The notes below the pieces were generated by a model that was given only the letters and a program-made list of their open reading frames with translations, did no database searches and was not told the origin of the DNA. DNA of 64,000 bases from Actinomycetes bacterium (GTDB taxonomy: Bacteria; Actinomycetota; Actinomycetes; Nanopelagicales; Nanopelagicaceae): assembly GCA_947383695.1 (NCBI GenBank), contig OX376642.1, forward strand, positions 62,001-126,000, written 5' to 3'. Of the stretch, positions 42,238 to 51,344 are shown piece after piece. A program made the translations under genes and the position numbers. Position 1 is the first letter of the stretch, and each line of letters starts with the position of its first letter.

Positions 42238-43159
42238 CGCTAACTCGATGCTCGGTGAGGTTTTAGCTGAGGTCACACGTAGCGGAGTTGTTGAATCTGT
42301 TCACGCAGGTCATCTTGTTTTGCTTAACGCTGATGGATCAATTCTCTTTCAAAAGGGCGATCCCACTTTAGATATTTACTCACGTTCATCGCTCAAATCA
42401 ATTCAGGCATCTGCGATGGTGCGCGCTGGTCTAGATATCGAACCACGTCTATTGGCTTTGGTCTGTGCATCACACTCTGGAACACCAATGCATCAGCAAG
42501 GCGCACAAGCGATTTTGGCAAAGGTTGGTCTTGATGAGCACTCATTGCAATGCATCTTGGATCGTCCATTAGATGAAGAGCTTCGACGCACAGCAAATCC
42601 AACCCGTTTAGCGATGAACTGCAGCGGAAAGCATGCAGGAATGCTTGCAACCTGTGTCATTAATGGTTGGCCGACAGATACATATTTGGATCCAGCACAT
42701 CCTTTGCAGCTTGCGATCAAAGCAGAGGTTGAAACAATGAGCGGTGAAGCAGTTGCGCTTACAAGTGTTGATGGTTGCGGCGCACCGCTATTTCTCTTTT
42801 CATTGTTAGGTCTTGCTCGCGCAATTCGCACACTAACAATTAGCGCAGATCCTGTTCATCAAGGCGTTGCTCAAGCTTGTCGCGATTTTCCTGAAATGGT
42901 TGCAGGTCCTGGTCGCTTGGGAACACGGATGATGCAAAACATTCCGGGATTATTTATGAAAGAAGGCGCAGAAGCGGTCAATGTTGCATCTTTGCCAGAT
43001 GGTCGAACATTGGCGATCAAGATCAGTGATGGCAATCAACGTGCAATGTCTGCAATTACCGCTGCAGCACTTGCCAAGTTTGGTGTTGATGCCAAAGAAG
43101 TACCAGTAAACACACTTGGTGCTGGGCTTCCAGTAGGCACCATTCGCGCAACGCTGTAG
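42230..43159 (+). CDS. Asparaginase (Rhizobium-type, PF06089 family)
   Basis: A 309-residue enzyme of the asparaginase family typified by Rhizobium AnsA, unrelated to E. coli AnsB. Conserved segments are YSRSSLKSIQASAMV, ASHSGTPMHQQGAQ, LAMNCSGKHAGMLATC (with the conserved cysteine and lysine) and SVDGCGAPLFLF. It would hydrolyse asparagine to aspartate and ammonia, which suits the nearby nitrogen regulator GlnR. The GTG start overlaps the preceding gene by 8 bp; an ATG at 42248 is an alternative. Confidence 0.9.
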   Translation: MSNANSMLGEVLAEVTRSGVVESVHAGHLVLLNADGSILFQKGDPTLDIYSRSSLKSIQASAMVRAGLDIEPRLLALVCASHSGTPMHQQGAQAILAKVGLDEHSLQCILDRPLDEELRRTANPTRLAMNCSGKHAGMLATCVINGWPTDTYLDPAHPLQLAIKAEVETMSGEAVALTSVDGCGAPLFLFSLLGLARAIRTLTISADPVHQGVAQACRDFPEMVAGPGRLGTRMMQNIPGLFMKEGAEAVNVASLPDGRTLAIKISDGNQRAMSAITAAALAKFGVDAKEVPVNTLGAGLPVGTIRATL

Positions 43160-43181
43160 ATAGGCGTACCCTTAAAGGTCT

Positions 43182-44429
43182 ATGAATGGCCGCATTGCAA
43201 CTGTAATGGTGCATACCTCGCCCCTGGATCAACCAGGTATTGGCGATGCTGGCGGCATGAACATTTATGTTTTGGAATCTGCCCAACGCATGGCTGCGAT
43301 GGGTGTTTCGGTGGATATCTTCACACGTCGCACTGATGCAGATGCACCAGAGATTGTTGAAATTTCTCCGGGTGTTCGAGTTCGACATATTGATTGCGGA
43401 CATGGAACGCTGACCAAGGAACAACTACCGGCACATATTGCAGGTTTATCACGTGAGTTTTTGCGAATCTTAAAGAGTGAAAATTACGATGTGATTCACT
43501 CGCATTACTGGTTATCCGGCAAGGTTGCGATGCAGGCAGCTAAAGAGCTTTCAATACCGTTAGTACACACAATGCACACCATGGCGCGGGTTAAGAATTT
43601 GAATTTAGCTGAAGGTGAAAGCCCAGAGCCAATGATTCGTGTGCAGGGAGAAACTCAGGTTGTAGCAGCGGCTAATGCTTTGATCGCAAACACTGATGCC
43701 GAAGGTGCAAGCCTGGTTTCTTTATACGATGCCTGCCCCGACATCGTCCATGTTGTTAGCCCAGGTGTAGATCTATACACATTCACACCTGGTGAAAGCC
43801 GCAGCGCAGCTCGCGAGTTTGTTGGTCTGCCACATGACGCCTTAGTTGTTTCCTTTGTTGGTCGCATTCAGCCACATAAAGGCCCCGAAGTTTTAATCCG
43901 TGCAACAAGTGAACTTGTTAAGCACTCACCGTTACTTCGCCACAAGTTAGTAGTCAACGTTATGGGTGGCGCTTCCGGTGCAAACACCGACGAGGTTGAT
44001 CGTCTGAAAGAGCTATCAACCTGGCTTGGTATCGATGATGTTGTTCGCTTCGAGCCACCTGTTGCTCGTAAAGATTTAGCGCAGTGGTATCGCGCAGCTG
44101 ATTTAGTTGTTGTTCCAAGTTACAGCGAAAGCTTTGGTTTAGTTGCACTTGAAGCCCAAGCATGCGGAACACCTGTTGTTGCAACAGCGGTGGGCGGTCT
44201 TCGTACCGCAGTTGCAGATGGTATTTCTGGAGTTTTAGTTGATGGACATGATCCAAAGGCGTGGTCATCGGTTATTGCGCGTTTGCTGCAGGAGCCTCAG
44301 CGCCGTGTACTGCTTTCCATGGGTGCGATTGAACATGCTTCTCACTTTGGTTGGGATGCAACCGCCCGCGGAACACTGGATATTTACGATCTTGTCATCG
44401 GTGAAGCACGCAAATCATTGGAAGCGTAA
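43182..44429 (+). CDS. mshA: D-inositol-3-phosphate glycosyltransferase (mycothiol synthesis)
   Basis: A 415-residue GT-B family 4 glycosyltransferase that joins GlcNAc to inositol-3-phosphate, the first step of mycothiol synthesis. The N-terminus HTSPLDQPGIGDAGGMNIYV is the diagnostic MshA loop. Also seen are HSHYWLSGKVA, the acceptor-site MHTMARVKN, SFVGRIQPHKGPEVLI and the nucleotide-binding ESFGLVALEAQACGTPVVA. TACCCT lies nine bases before the ATG, with AAAGG between. The YbjN-like gene begins at the next base after its stop. Confidence 0.95.
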   Translation: MNGRIATVMVHTSPLDQPGIGDAGGMNIYVLESAQRMAAMGVSVDIFTRRTDADAPEIVEISPGVRVRHIDCGHGTLTKEQLPAHIAGLSREFLRILKSENYDVIHSHYWLSGKVAMQAAKELSIPLVHTMHTMARVKNLNLAEGESPEPMIRVQGETQVVAAANALIANTDAEGASLVSLYDACPDIVHVVSPGVDLYTFTPGESRSAAREFVGLPHDALVVSFVGRIQPHKGPEVLIRATSELVKHSPLLRHKLVVNVMGGASGANTDEVDRLKELSTWLGIDDVVRFEPPVARKDLAQWYRAADLVVVPSYSESFGLVALEAQACGTPVVATAVGGLRTAVADGISGVLVDGHDPKAWSSVIARLLQEPQRRVLLSMGAIEHASHFGWDATARGTLDIYDLVIGEARKSLEA

Positions 44430-44912
44430 ATGGCTGGCATTGATCCACGAGTAACTATCGAAGAGTTTTTAGATTCACATGATCTGGAATATGACCGTAA
44501 AGATAACAATACTTTTTTACTGACCTTGCCGGGCGAAAAGAAGTTGCAAACTCATTGTGCATTGGTAGTTGGTGATCACTCTTTAAGTATTAACGCCTTC
44601 GTGATTCGCAAACCTGATGACAACGCCGATCAAGTACATGCCTGGTGCATGTCAAAGAATGCATCGATGTATGGAATCGCCTTTGCAACTAACGAAGTTG
44701 GCGATATTTTCTTAGTTGGCCGATTGCCATTGTTTGCCGTCACAGATCGCGAGCTAGATCGCCTCATTGGTTCTGTTCTTCAATACAGCGACAACTCATT
44801 TAATCCGCTGCTGGAACTTGGCTTTGCAAATGCGATCCGTCGCGAGTGGGCATGGAGACTCTCACGCGGAGAATCCCTGGCCAATTTAGATGCTTTCAAG
44901 CATTTGGTTTAG
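44430..44912 (+). CDS. YbjN-domain protein
   Basis: A 160-residue cytoplasmic protein of the YbjN family, whose fold resembles type III secretion chaperones. Recognisable are THCALVVGDHSLSINAFVIR in the first half and a C-terminal FNPLLELGFANAIRREWAW. In other actinobacteria a YbjN protein commonly lies between mshA and phosphoglycerate mutase, as here. The molecular function is unknown; E. coli YbjN affects stress and motility regulation. It starts right after the mshA stop with no gap. Confidence 0.85.
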   Translation: MAGIDPRVTIEEFLDSHDLEYDRKDNNTFLLTLPGEKKLQTHCALVVGDHSLSINAFVIRKPDDNADQVHAWCMSKNASMYGIAFATNEVGDIFLVGRLPLFAVTDRELDRLIGSVLQYSDNSFNPLLELGFANAIRREWAWRLSRGESLANLDAFKHLV

Positions 44913-44921
44913 ACTGCAACC

Positions 44922-45671
44922 ATGACTAACTTCGAACTCGTACTTTTGCGCCACGGCGAATCTGAATGGAACGCTAAAAATCTCTTCACCGGTTGGGTAG
45001 ATGTACGTCTATCTGACAAGGGCGAAGCCGAGGCTCGTCGCGGTGGTTCGATGTTGGCAGAGCGTGGCTTGCTGCCAGATGTTGTTCACACTTCATTGCT
45101 ACGTCGTGCGATCCATACCTCGCAGTTAGCTCTCGATACATGTGATCGTCACTGGATTCCGGTAAAGCGTTCATGGCGATTGAATGAACGTCACTACGGC
45201 GCATTGCAGGGCAAGGACAAGGCACAGACTTTGGCACAGTACGGCGAAGAGCAGTTCCAATTGTGGCGTCGTAGCTTTGATGTTCCGCCTCCAGCAATTG
45301 ATGACGCTGATCCTTTTAGCCAGGCAAAAGACCCACGGTATGCAGATTTAGGCGCAGCGGCACCAAAAACTGAGTGTCTGAAAGATGTTATTACCCGCAT
45401 GCTTCCGTACTGGGATGAGTCAATCGTTCCGGATTTAAAGGCTGGCAAGCGCGTATTGGTAACTGCGCACGGAAACTCATTGCGTGCATTGGTAAAGCAC
45501 CTCGATGGAATTAGTGATGCTGATATCGCAGGGCTCAATATTCCTACCGGTATTCCGCTGTACTACAAGCTGGATGAAAACTTTAAGCCAGTTGTAAAGG
45601 GTGGAGAGTATTTAGATCCAGAGGCTGCAAAGGAAGCAATCGCAGCTGTAGCAAACCAGGGAAAGAAGTAA
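44922..45671 (+). CDS. gpmA: 2,3-bisphosphoglycerate-dependent phosphoglycerate mutase
   Basis: A 249-residue glycolytic enzyme that interconverts 3- and 2-phosphoglycerate. The phosphohistidine motif LRHGESEWN is at residues 8-16, [14 protein letters not shown] near 90 and the second catalytic histidine in [12 protein letters not shown] near 184. Length and motifs match the dPGM family. TAGACT ends six bases before the ATG, giving the expected leaderless pattern. It is convergent with the LpqE-like lipoprotein gene, with 3 bp between stops and no visible terminator. Confidence 0.95.
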   Translation: MTNFELVLLRHGESEWNAKNLFTGWVDVRLSDKGEAEARRGGSMLAERGLLPDVVHTSLLRRAIHTSQLALDTCDRHWIPVKRSWRLNERHYGALQGKDKAQTLAQYGEEQFQLWRRSFDVPPPAIDDADPFSQAKDPRYADLGAAAPKTECLKDVITRMLPYWDESIVPDLKAGKRVLVTAHGNSLRALVKHLDGISDADIAGLNIPTGIPLYYKLDENFKPVVKGGEYLDPEAAKEAIAAVANQGKK

Positions 45672-45674
45672 GCG

Positions 45675-46208
45675 CTACTTAGTTGCAGTAGGTGATGGTG
45701 AAGGTGACGCAGTTGTTGTCGCCAAAATTGCACCACCAGTAATTCCTGAGTACTCATCTGTGTTATCGCGAACGATGACATCCTTTGTAATCTCGCCAGC
45801 GCGAGCAAAGAACATTGTTACGCGAACATGAGTTCCGGGTACTGCACCAAATCCAGCAAGAACCGCCTTAGCGTTTGCACTTGGTCCTTCAAAAATAATT
45901 GGTGAGTTCTTAGGCAAAGTGTTCTTACCTGTTAATTGAGCAACGGTTCCGTTGATCGCAACACCGAGTAGTGCATCTTCATTATCTGAAGCGCTCACGA
46001 TTGTTCCCACAAGAACACCAGTTCCGCCATCTGCTGCAACTACAAGCAGATTAACTACACGGATGTTGTTCTCTGTAGAGATGATTGAAGCTTCAGCACC
46101 ATCAGTTACCTGTGTTACTTGACGAGATGAAGCGTTAAATCCAGCTCCACATCCAGTAAGTGAGACGGCAAGAGATGCAATTGCTAATGCAGAAAGTGTG
46201 CGACGCAT
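45675..46208 (-). CDS. LpqE-like lipoprotein
   Basis: A 177-residue lipoprotein. The signal peptide ends in the lipobox SLTGC, with the acylated cysteine at residue 20, so the protein is anchored outside the membrane. A beta-rich body (VRVVN-like strands, LLGVAINGTVAQLTG) and a Thr/Ser/Pro tail follow. In Mycobacterium the lipoprotein LpqE is divergent from carD, and the same order here suggests orthology, though sequence evidence alone is modest. GACAAT lies seven bases before the ATG. The function is unknown; there is no copper-binding Met/His motif. Confidence 0.75.
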   Translation of the reverse strand: MRRTLSALAIASLAVSLTGCGAGFNASSRQVTQVTDGAEASIISTENNIRVVNLLVVAADGGTGVLVGTIVSASDNEDALLGVAINGTVAQLTGKNTLPKNSPIIFEGPSANAKAVLAGFGAVPGTHVRVTMFFARAGEITKDVIVRDNTDEYSGITGGAILATTTASPSPSPTATK

Positions 46209-46264
46209 AGGGGCAATTGTCTCACATCAAATTAGTAGTGTTTGACGCTGCTTTTACCGGGTTT

Positions 46265-46293
46265 TGTGAATGAGCAATTGCTGGTAGAATTGA
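46265..46293 (+). promoter_or_regulatory. Candidate promoter of carD
   Basis: TAGAAT at 46286-46291 is a good -10 hexamer 23 bp before the carD ATG. The bases 17 upstream (TTTTGT) are a poor -35. An alternative TTGACG further upstream pairs with a poorer -10. AGGG precedes the ATG, so carD has an ordinary leader. Confidence 0.4.
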
Positions 46294-46314
46294 CCCTCTA
46301 GCGAAGGGCATCAC

Positions 46315-46797
46315 ATGACATTTAAGGTCGGCGAAACCGTTGTTTATCCTCATCACGGGGCTGCATTAATCGAAGCTATTGAAACTCGTGTGATCAAGGG
46401 TGAAGAAAAGACCTACCTAGTGTTAAAAGTTGCTCAAGGCGATCTAACTGTCCGCGTTCCTGCAGACAATGTGGATCTAGTCGGAGTTCGTGATGTTGTT
46501 GATTCAGCTGGCCTAGATCGCGTATTCAGCGTATTGCGCCAGCCATACACAGAAGAGCCAACAAACTGGTCCCGTCGCTACAAGGCAAATCTAGAAAAGC
46601 TTGCTTCAGGTGATGTTATTAAGGTTGCCGAAGTTGTTCGCGATCTTTACCGTCGCGATCTAGATCGTGGACTTTCAGCAGGAGAAAAGCGCATGCTCGC
46701 CAAGGCGAAGCAGATCCTAGTTTCAGAGCTCGCTCTTGCAGAGCGCACTGATGAAGAAAAGGCTGCAGTAATCCTTGACGAGGTTTTAGCTTCCTAA
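46315..46797 (+). CDS. carD: CarD-family RNA polymerase-binding transcription regulator
   Basis: A 160-residue protein. The N-terminal RNA-polymerase-interacting domain ([20 protein letters not shown], then [17 protein letters not shown]) is followed by an all-helical DNA-binding domain (about 75-160) with a conserved tryptophan region [14 protein letters not shown] near residue 84. CarD stabilises the open promoter complex, mostly at rRNA and housekeeping genes. The position just ahead of ispD/ispF-cysS genes matches other actinobacteria. AGGG before the ATG is a weak ribosome-binding site. Confidence 0.95.
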   Translation: MTFKVGETVVYPHHGAALIEAIETRVIKGEEKTYLVLKVAQGDLTVRVPADNVDLVGVRDVVDSAGLDRVFSVLRQPYTEEPTNWSRRYKANLEKLASGDVIKVAEVVRDLYRRDLDRGLSAGEKRMLAKAKQILVSELALAERTDEEKAAVILDEVLAS

Positions 46798-46801
46798 ATT
46801 C

Positions 46802-47425
46802 ATGACACCTTCTCTGAAGGTTGTTGTGGCGATTACCTCGCCAATTGCGTTCCATCAATTAAAGAATCAAACAATTCTGTCCACCTGCATTAAATCTGCA
46901 CAAAACTTTGTCTCCTCAGTTGGTAGCAACGCTAAGTTAGCAATTGCAGGTTCAGCAGAAGATTTAGCTAAGGTCGCCGATATCCCGTGCGAAAAGATTG
47001 TGTGTGATCCCAACAAGCCAGGTGATCTAGCAGCTGCGATTCGCGCTACACCCACAGATCTTGTGATGATTCATGATTCCCAAAGAGCCCTTACCCAGCA
47101 AGGGCAGTTTGAAGCTGTGTATGCGGCCTTAATTAACGGCATCGATGCGGTACGCCCAGTTTCACCCTTTACCGAGACTCTGAAATCGATAAATGCAGAT
47201 AATTACATCGACGAAACGATCGACCGTAACTCAATGATGCGTGTTTCAACCCCCGAATTGATTCGTTTCAGCGCAATTGATTTTGATTCACAAATTTCAA
47301 CCTGGTTTGTCCCATTATTTAGTGGCGCAAAGATCGCAACAGTTGATGCCGATGCAGATAGCGCCCGAATTAACTCAGAAAAAGAGATTGAATTAATGAG
47401 TTACTTACTGGACTGGAACAAGTAA
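46802..47425 (+). CDS. Degenerate IspD-like protein, lacking the nucleotide-binding signature
   Basis: A 207-residue protein. The middle is IspD-like: DLVMIHDSQRALTQ (compare IHDAARPL in IspD), GIDAVRPVSPFTETLKSIN and a following RNSMMRVSTPELIRF. The N-terminus (KVVVAITSPIAFHQLKNQ) has lost the AxGxGxR nucleotide-binding loop, so cytidylyltransferase activity is doubtful. It sits right after carD, where other actinobacteria have ispD, and ends with a 21-bp convergent overlap with an intact ispD. It may be a decaying ancestral copy or a re-purposed one. The reading frame itself is intact. Confidence 0.72.
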   Translation: MTPSLKVVVAITSPIAFHQLKNQTILSTCIKSAQNFVSSVGSNAKLAIAGSAEDLAKVADIPCEKIVCDPNKPGDLAAAIRATPTDLVMIHDSQRALTQQGQFEAVYAALINGIDAVRPVSPFTETLKSINADNYIDETIDRNSMMRVSTPELIRFSAIDFDSQISTWFVPLFSGAKIATVDADADSARINSEKEIELMSYLLDWNK

Positions 47426-48085
47426 TTCGGCGATAGCTAAATCCTGCGGGTAAGTAATCTTGATATTGAAGATATCTCCAGGCACTGCAAGAGTTTTTAC
47501 TTCAGGCGCGAACTTCTCCATACATGCAGCGGTGTCAGTTCCGACAAATCCTTGTGCTTGGGCCTTTTCGTAGGCAGCTAATAATTGTTGAGCTCTAAAG
47601 CCTTGTGGTGTTTGAACGCGTGCAACGGTTTCGGTGCGTGCTGTATCCATCTCATGTGAATCTAATGCAATTGTGGGAATCGCTCCACCATGTGTTTGTG
47701 CACCATTTGCGATTGCCACAAAAAGTTCAGGGGTTGCCAACGGGCGAGCACCATCGTGAATCAAAACCAAATCAATTGATCCTGACTCGATATCTGCCTT
47801 TAGATATTGCAGCGCTTTGTACTCGCTCTCGTGGCGAGTTGATCCACCGTGAACAATTTCAGTATTGGCAAGGGATCCATCTTTGGTTAACGCTTCGCGT
47901 GCGAATTCTTCATCATCAGGATTGATAACCAAGATGCTTCGCACATTAGAAAAGTTTGCACGAGAGTTTTCAAGTGATCTAGAAATAATGTGTTTGCCGT
48001 TTAATTGCAGCCAGACCTTGTTCATGCTGTGGCCAAAGCGAGTTCCAGACCCTGCGGCCAGAACAACTGAGGCAACGGTGCTCAT
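47405..48085 (-). CDS. ispD: 2-C-methyl-D-erythritol 4-phosphate cytidylyltransferase
   Basis: A 226-residue enzyme making CDP-ME from MEP and CTP, step 3 of the MEP isoprenoid pathway. The CTP-binding loop SVVLAAGSGTRFG is at residues 6-18, with LIHDGARPLATP near 107, VQTPQGF near 157 and GTDTAACME near 175. It lies 2 bp after the DXR-II-like gene on the same strand. That unusual pair is inserted between carD plus a degenerate ispD and the usual ispF-cysS-rlmB run. It is less than typical in a few positions but all key residues are present. Confidence 0.92.
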   Translation of the reverse strand: MSTVASVVLAAGSGTRFGHSMNKVWLQLNGKHIISRSLENSRANFSNVRSILVINPDDEEFAREALTKDGSLANTEIVHGGSTRHESEYKALQYLKADIESGSIDLVLIHDGARPLATPELFVAIANGAQTHGGAIPTIALDSHEMDTARTETVARVQTPQGFRAQQLLAAYEKAQAQGFVGTDTAACMEKFAPEVKTLAVPGDIFNIKITYPQDLAIAELLVPVQ

Positions 48086-48087
48086 GA

Positions 48088-49389
48088 TTACTTTTGTGCA
48101 GGTGCGTAGGTAAGACCTAATTCATCCTGCTTCTTACGCAAAGCAACGATAAATGAATCTTGATTGAGCTCAACATGGTCATATGTCAGCAGCTCGCCAA
48201 CACCAATGGGCTTAATGATCTTTGCGCCAGCTACTAATCCAATGGGAACCAAGTTATCCCGCTTGGCATCCATGGCGTTATCGGCGTATCCACGCACTGT
48301 AAATCCACCAATGCCATCAATAACATCGCCTACTTCTAGGTTTTTCTTAGTCATTGTTACAACTTCAGCGTTTAAGTGCGGTGCATACAGTGATGATTCA
48401 CGATCCAGGATCGCGCGATAAACAGTGATTGGCGCTTCAATCGAAGCTAAATGGAATGGACGGTACAGCGCAAAGTAAGGACCAGGCCCCATCGCTAAGT
48501 AACTCATTTCATGTGCGATGTACGGATCGTTGTGGCGAACAATGACAAAGACTCCTGGTGCAACATCGCCGGTGCAGTAATCAACGACACCAGGACGATC
48601 GAGAACTCCACCATCGGCTGCAAGAGCAAAGGTGTCCTGCAAGGTTTTCACAGATGATGCTGGTCCATACATTCCGCGCTTTGAAAGTTGCAGACCAGTG
48701 GTGTTGGCAAGTGCCACCATTTCAGTCATTGTCTTTGAACCATCGGTAAATGAACACAACATCTTTGGGTTCATCTTCTTGGCGATTGCGGTTTCGCGCA
48801 CAGAATCTGGTGTGCTCAGTGGCTCAAAAGGATTGTTCTTTCCTTTACCTGCGCAAATAATTTCAAAGTTTAAATCACGAGCGTAATCAACAAGGACCTT
48901 TGCTTCAATTGGTTCATCACCATGGCACACGGCGTAGATAACTCCGTTGTCCGTTGCAACTTTGTGCAGTAGCGGCCCAATAGTCACATCCATTTCCACA
49001 TTCAGAACCGCAACATCCTTCTTTGCAAGAAGTGATGAATAAGTAATCTGTGCGCCGATATCTGGAATACCGGTTCCTTCAACAACTAAATCAACAGGAA
49101 GCTCTGACACCAAAGTCGCATCGGTACTGCCAGTGTGCTTGCCCTCTAAAATCGCTTTAGATAAAACATCCTTGTCATCGCTGAAAACAATCTCAGTGAT
49201 TCCTAAATCTGCATAAACAACCTTGACTCGCTCAAGATCTGTATCGATGATGATTGATAGGGAAATTCCCTCTTTGCGACCCAACTGATTACCAAAACCA
49301 CGGCCCATCTGGCCAGCACCCACTAATGCGATGCGTGTATCGCGGCCGATTTTTAGTGCATGATCTCGAAGTCGAGATGTGTAGGTCAC
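48088..49389 (-). CDS. DXR-II/DRL-like NAD(P)-dependent oxidoreductase with SAF domain
   Basis: A 433-residue protein. A homoserine-dehydrogenase-like Rossmann domain (RIALVGAGQMGRGFGNQL near residue 18) leads to a catalytic domain (NVEMDVTIGPLLHK, VCHGDEP, CAGKGKNNPFEP, LYRPFHLASIE) and a C-terminal SAF domain (KNLEVGDVIDGIGGFTVRGY). This matches the family of the Brucella DRL enzyme, an alternative 1-deoxy-D-xylulose-5-phosphate reductoisomerase. Adjacency to ispD and ispF supports the MEP role, but other members of the family have other substrates. I start at the GTG of 49389 (AAAGAG upstream); the frame extends further but would run into the ispF promoter. Confidence 0.78.
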   Translation of the reverse strand: MTYTSRLRDHALKIGRDTRIALVGAGQMGRGFGNQLGRKEGISLSIIIDTDLERVKVVYADLGITEIVFSDDKDVLSKAILEGKHTGSTDATLVSELPVDLVVEGTGIPDIGAQITYSSLLAKKDVAVLNVEMDVTIGPLLHKVATDNGVIYAVCHGDEPIEAKVLVDYARDLNFEIICAGKGKNNPFEPLSTPDSVRETAIAKKMNPKMLCSFTDGSKTMTEMVALANTTGLQLSKRGMYGPASSVKTLQDTFALAADGGVLDRPGVVDYCTGDVAPGVFVIVRHNDPYIAHEMSYLAMGPGPYFALYRPFHLASIEAPITVYRAILDRESSLYAPHLNAEVVTMTKKNLEVGDVIDGIGGFTVRGYADNAMDAKRDNLVPIGLVAGAKIIKPIGVGELLTYDHVELNQDSFIVALRKKQDELGLTYAPAQK

Positions 49390-49461
49390 TATGAACTCTT
49401 TTCCATGGATACAGCCTGTATGCGTATTAAACACCACCCGCGAAGCCGATACTCTTAGACA

Positions 49462-49941
49462 ATGAACCTTTCCAAGATGCGCACCGGTGTCGGTGTAGAT
49501 GCGCATCAATTTGGCGACAGTGGGCCTTGCTCGCTGGCTGGATTGCAGTGGCCTGAGACTCCACGCTTAGTTGGCCATTCTGATGGCGATGCAGCAGTCC
49601 ACGCATTATGTGACGCGGTTCTTTCGGCCTGCCAACTTGGAGATGTCGGAACTTTTTTTGGTGTCGATACTCCTGAAATGGCAGGGGTTACAGGTGTTGC
49701 AATGATTGAAAAACTTCGTGATTTTGTTACCGCTAAAGGTTTTGTCATTAACAATGTTGCCTTGCAAATAGTTGGCAATCAGCCAAAGATCACTCCACGA
49801 CGCGAAGAGGCACAAAAGGTTTTATCTGATGCATTGGGTGCGCCAGTATCGGTTGCAGCAACAACATCTGATCAAATGGGGTTTACCGGCAGAGGTGAAG
49901 GAATTTACGTGATTGCTAACGCCTTGGTGATTGCTCCATGA
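49462..49941 (+). CDS. ispF: 2-C-methyl-D-erythritol 2,4-cyclodiphosphate synthase
   Basis: A 159-residue enzyme closing the cyclic diphosphate in the MEP pathway. The metal site GVDAHQFG at about residues 10-17, GHSDGDAAVHALCDAV near 38 and TTSDQMGFTGRGEGI near 133 are all family signatures. TACTCT ends six bases before the ATG, so it is transcribed leaderless and divergent from the DXR-II-like gene. Its stop overlaps the cysS start as ATGA. No ispE, ispG or ispH is in the window. Confidence 0.95.
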   Translation: MNLSKMRTGVGVDAHQFGDSGPCSLAGLQWPETPRLVGHSDGDAAVHALCDAVLSACQLGDVGTFFGVDTPEMAGVTGVAMIEKLRDFVTAKGFVINNVALQIVGNQPKITPRREEAQKVLSDALGAPVSVAATTSDQMGFTGRGEGIYVIANALVIAP

Positions 49942-51323
49942 CGTTGAAGTTATACGACACAGCAACCCGCGAGATCAGTGAATTTAAATCGCTTGAATCA
50001 GGCAAGGTTTCGATCTATGTCTGCGGTGCAACGGTGCAGTCCTACCCACACATCGGCCATGTTCGTAGCGGTGTTAACTTTGATATTTTGCGTCGCTGGT
50101 TAATCAAGAGCGGTTACTCAGTTACATTTATTCGCAATGTCACCGACATTGATGACAAAATTTTGCACAAAGCTGTTCATGAAGAAATGCCGTGGTGGGC
50201 GTTGGCTATGAAGTACGAGCGCATCTTCTCTGAAGCTTATGCGGCGCTTAATGTAATGCCTCCAACATATGAACCACGTGCAACCGGCCACATCACGCAG
50301 ATGGTCGAACTTATGCAGACCCTTATTGAAAACGGTGCTGCATATGCACCAGGCAATGGCGATGTGTACCTCGAGGTTCGTAAGTTAAAGCGATATCTCA
50401 CCTTGTCCCGTCAACATCTTGATGATCTACAACCTGCAGCAGATGCTGATGAAACATACAAAAAAGATGTACGTGACTTTGCTTTATGGAAGGCTGCAAA
50501 GCCCGGAGATCCATCATGGCCAACCCCGTGGGGTCCAGGTCGTCCAGGATGGCACTTGGAATGTTCTGCAATGGCACATGCCTACCTTGGTGAAAAGTTT
50601 GATATTCACGGTGGCGGATTAGATTTAGTGTTCCCGCATCATGAAAATGAGATCGCACAATCAGAAGCTGCTGGTTACGGATTTGCGCAACGTTGGTTGC
50701 ACAATGCATGGGTAACTCAATCTGGTGAAAAGATGTCAAAGTCATTAGGAAACACATTGCAGGTTCATGAGATCTTGAAATCTTTCCGCGGAATAGAGCT
50801 TCGTTGGTATTTAGGTGGAGCGCATTACCGTTCGATGCTTGAATACTCACCAGAGGCGCTGCAAGAGGCTGCAACTAATTTCCGTCGAATTGAAAACTTT
50901 TTAAATCGCGCAACAGAGGTTTTTGGTTCACAACCAACACCAACATTGAGCGATGCATTTACAGCTGCGATGAATGATGATTTAGCGGTTCCTGCAGCAC
51001 TTGCAACTATTAGCGAAAATCTTCGACTAGGTAATCAAGCGCTGACAGATAATGACACCGCTGCGATTTCTTCCAACGCTAATGAGATTCGTGGAGCGCT
51101 CGAGGTATTGGGATGCGATCCATTTGATGCCGCATTTGCCTCAACAGGTGGCTCAGATCTATCTGAAGCCCTTGATGGCACCATTAAATTGGCTTTGGCA
51201 GAGCGCGCAGCTGCCCGTGAGCGTAAGGATTTCGCTGCATCAGATGCCATCCGTGATGGGCTTGCTGCTTTAGGAATTACAATTGAGGACACTGCTCAAG
51301 GACCTCGCTGGTCTATTAATTAA
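49938..51323 (+). CDS. cysS: Cysteinyl-tRNA synthetase
   Basis: A 461-residue class I aminoacyl-tRNA synthetase. The zinc-ligand cysteine is in VCGATVQSYPHIGHVRS, which also holds the HIGH motif, near residues 28-44. GWHLECSAMA near 200 provides another zinc ligand, and EKMSKSLGN near 263 is the KMSKS loop. Length and motif spacing are normal for CysRS, not the MshC mycothiol ligase, which is related. It is coupled to ispF by a 4-bp overlap and followed by rlmB after 21 bp, a common actinobacterial order. Confidence 0.95.
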   Translation: MTLKLYDTATREISEFKSLESGKVSIYVCGATVQSYPHIGHVRSGVNFDILRRWLIKSGYSVTFIRNVTDIDDKILHKAVHEEMPWWALAMKYERIFSEAYAALNVMPPTYEPRATGHITQMVELMQTLIENGAAYAPGNGDVYLEVRKLKRYLTLSRQHLDDLQPAADADETYKKDVRDFALWKAAKPGDPSWPTPWGPGRPGWHLECSAMAHAYLGEKFDIHGGGLDLVFPHHENEIAQSEAAGYGFAQRWLHNAWVTQSGEKMSKSLGNTLQVHEILKSFRGIELRWYLGGAHYRSMLEYSPEALQEAATNFRRIENFLNRATEVFGSQPTPTLSDAFTAAMNDDLAVPAALATISENLRLGNQALTDNDTAAISSNANEIRGALEVLGCDPFDAAFASTGGSDLSEALDGTIKLALAERAAARERKDFAASDAIRDGLAALGITIEDTAQGPRWSIN

Positions 51324-51344
51324 TTACTGAAACGAGATCTGACC

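Noticed and set aside
48088-49509. Longer form of the DXR-II-like protein starting at 49509
   Set aside because: The extra 40 residues would be encoded by DNA that includes the ispF promoter and start, and show no family similarity.
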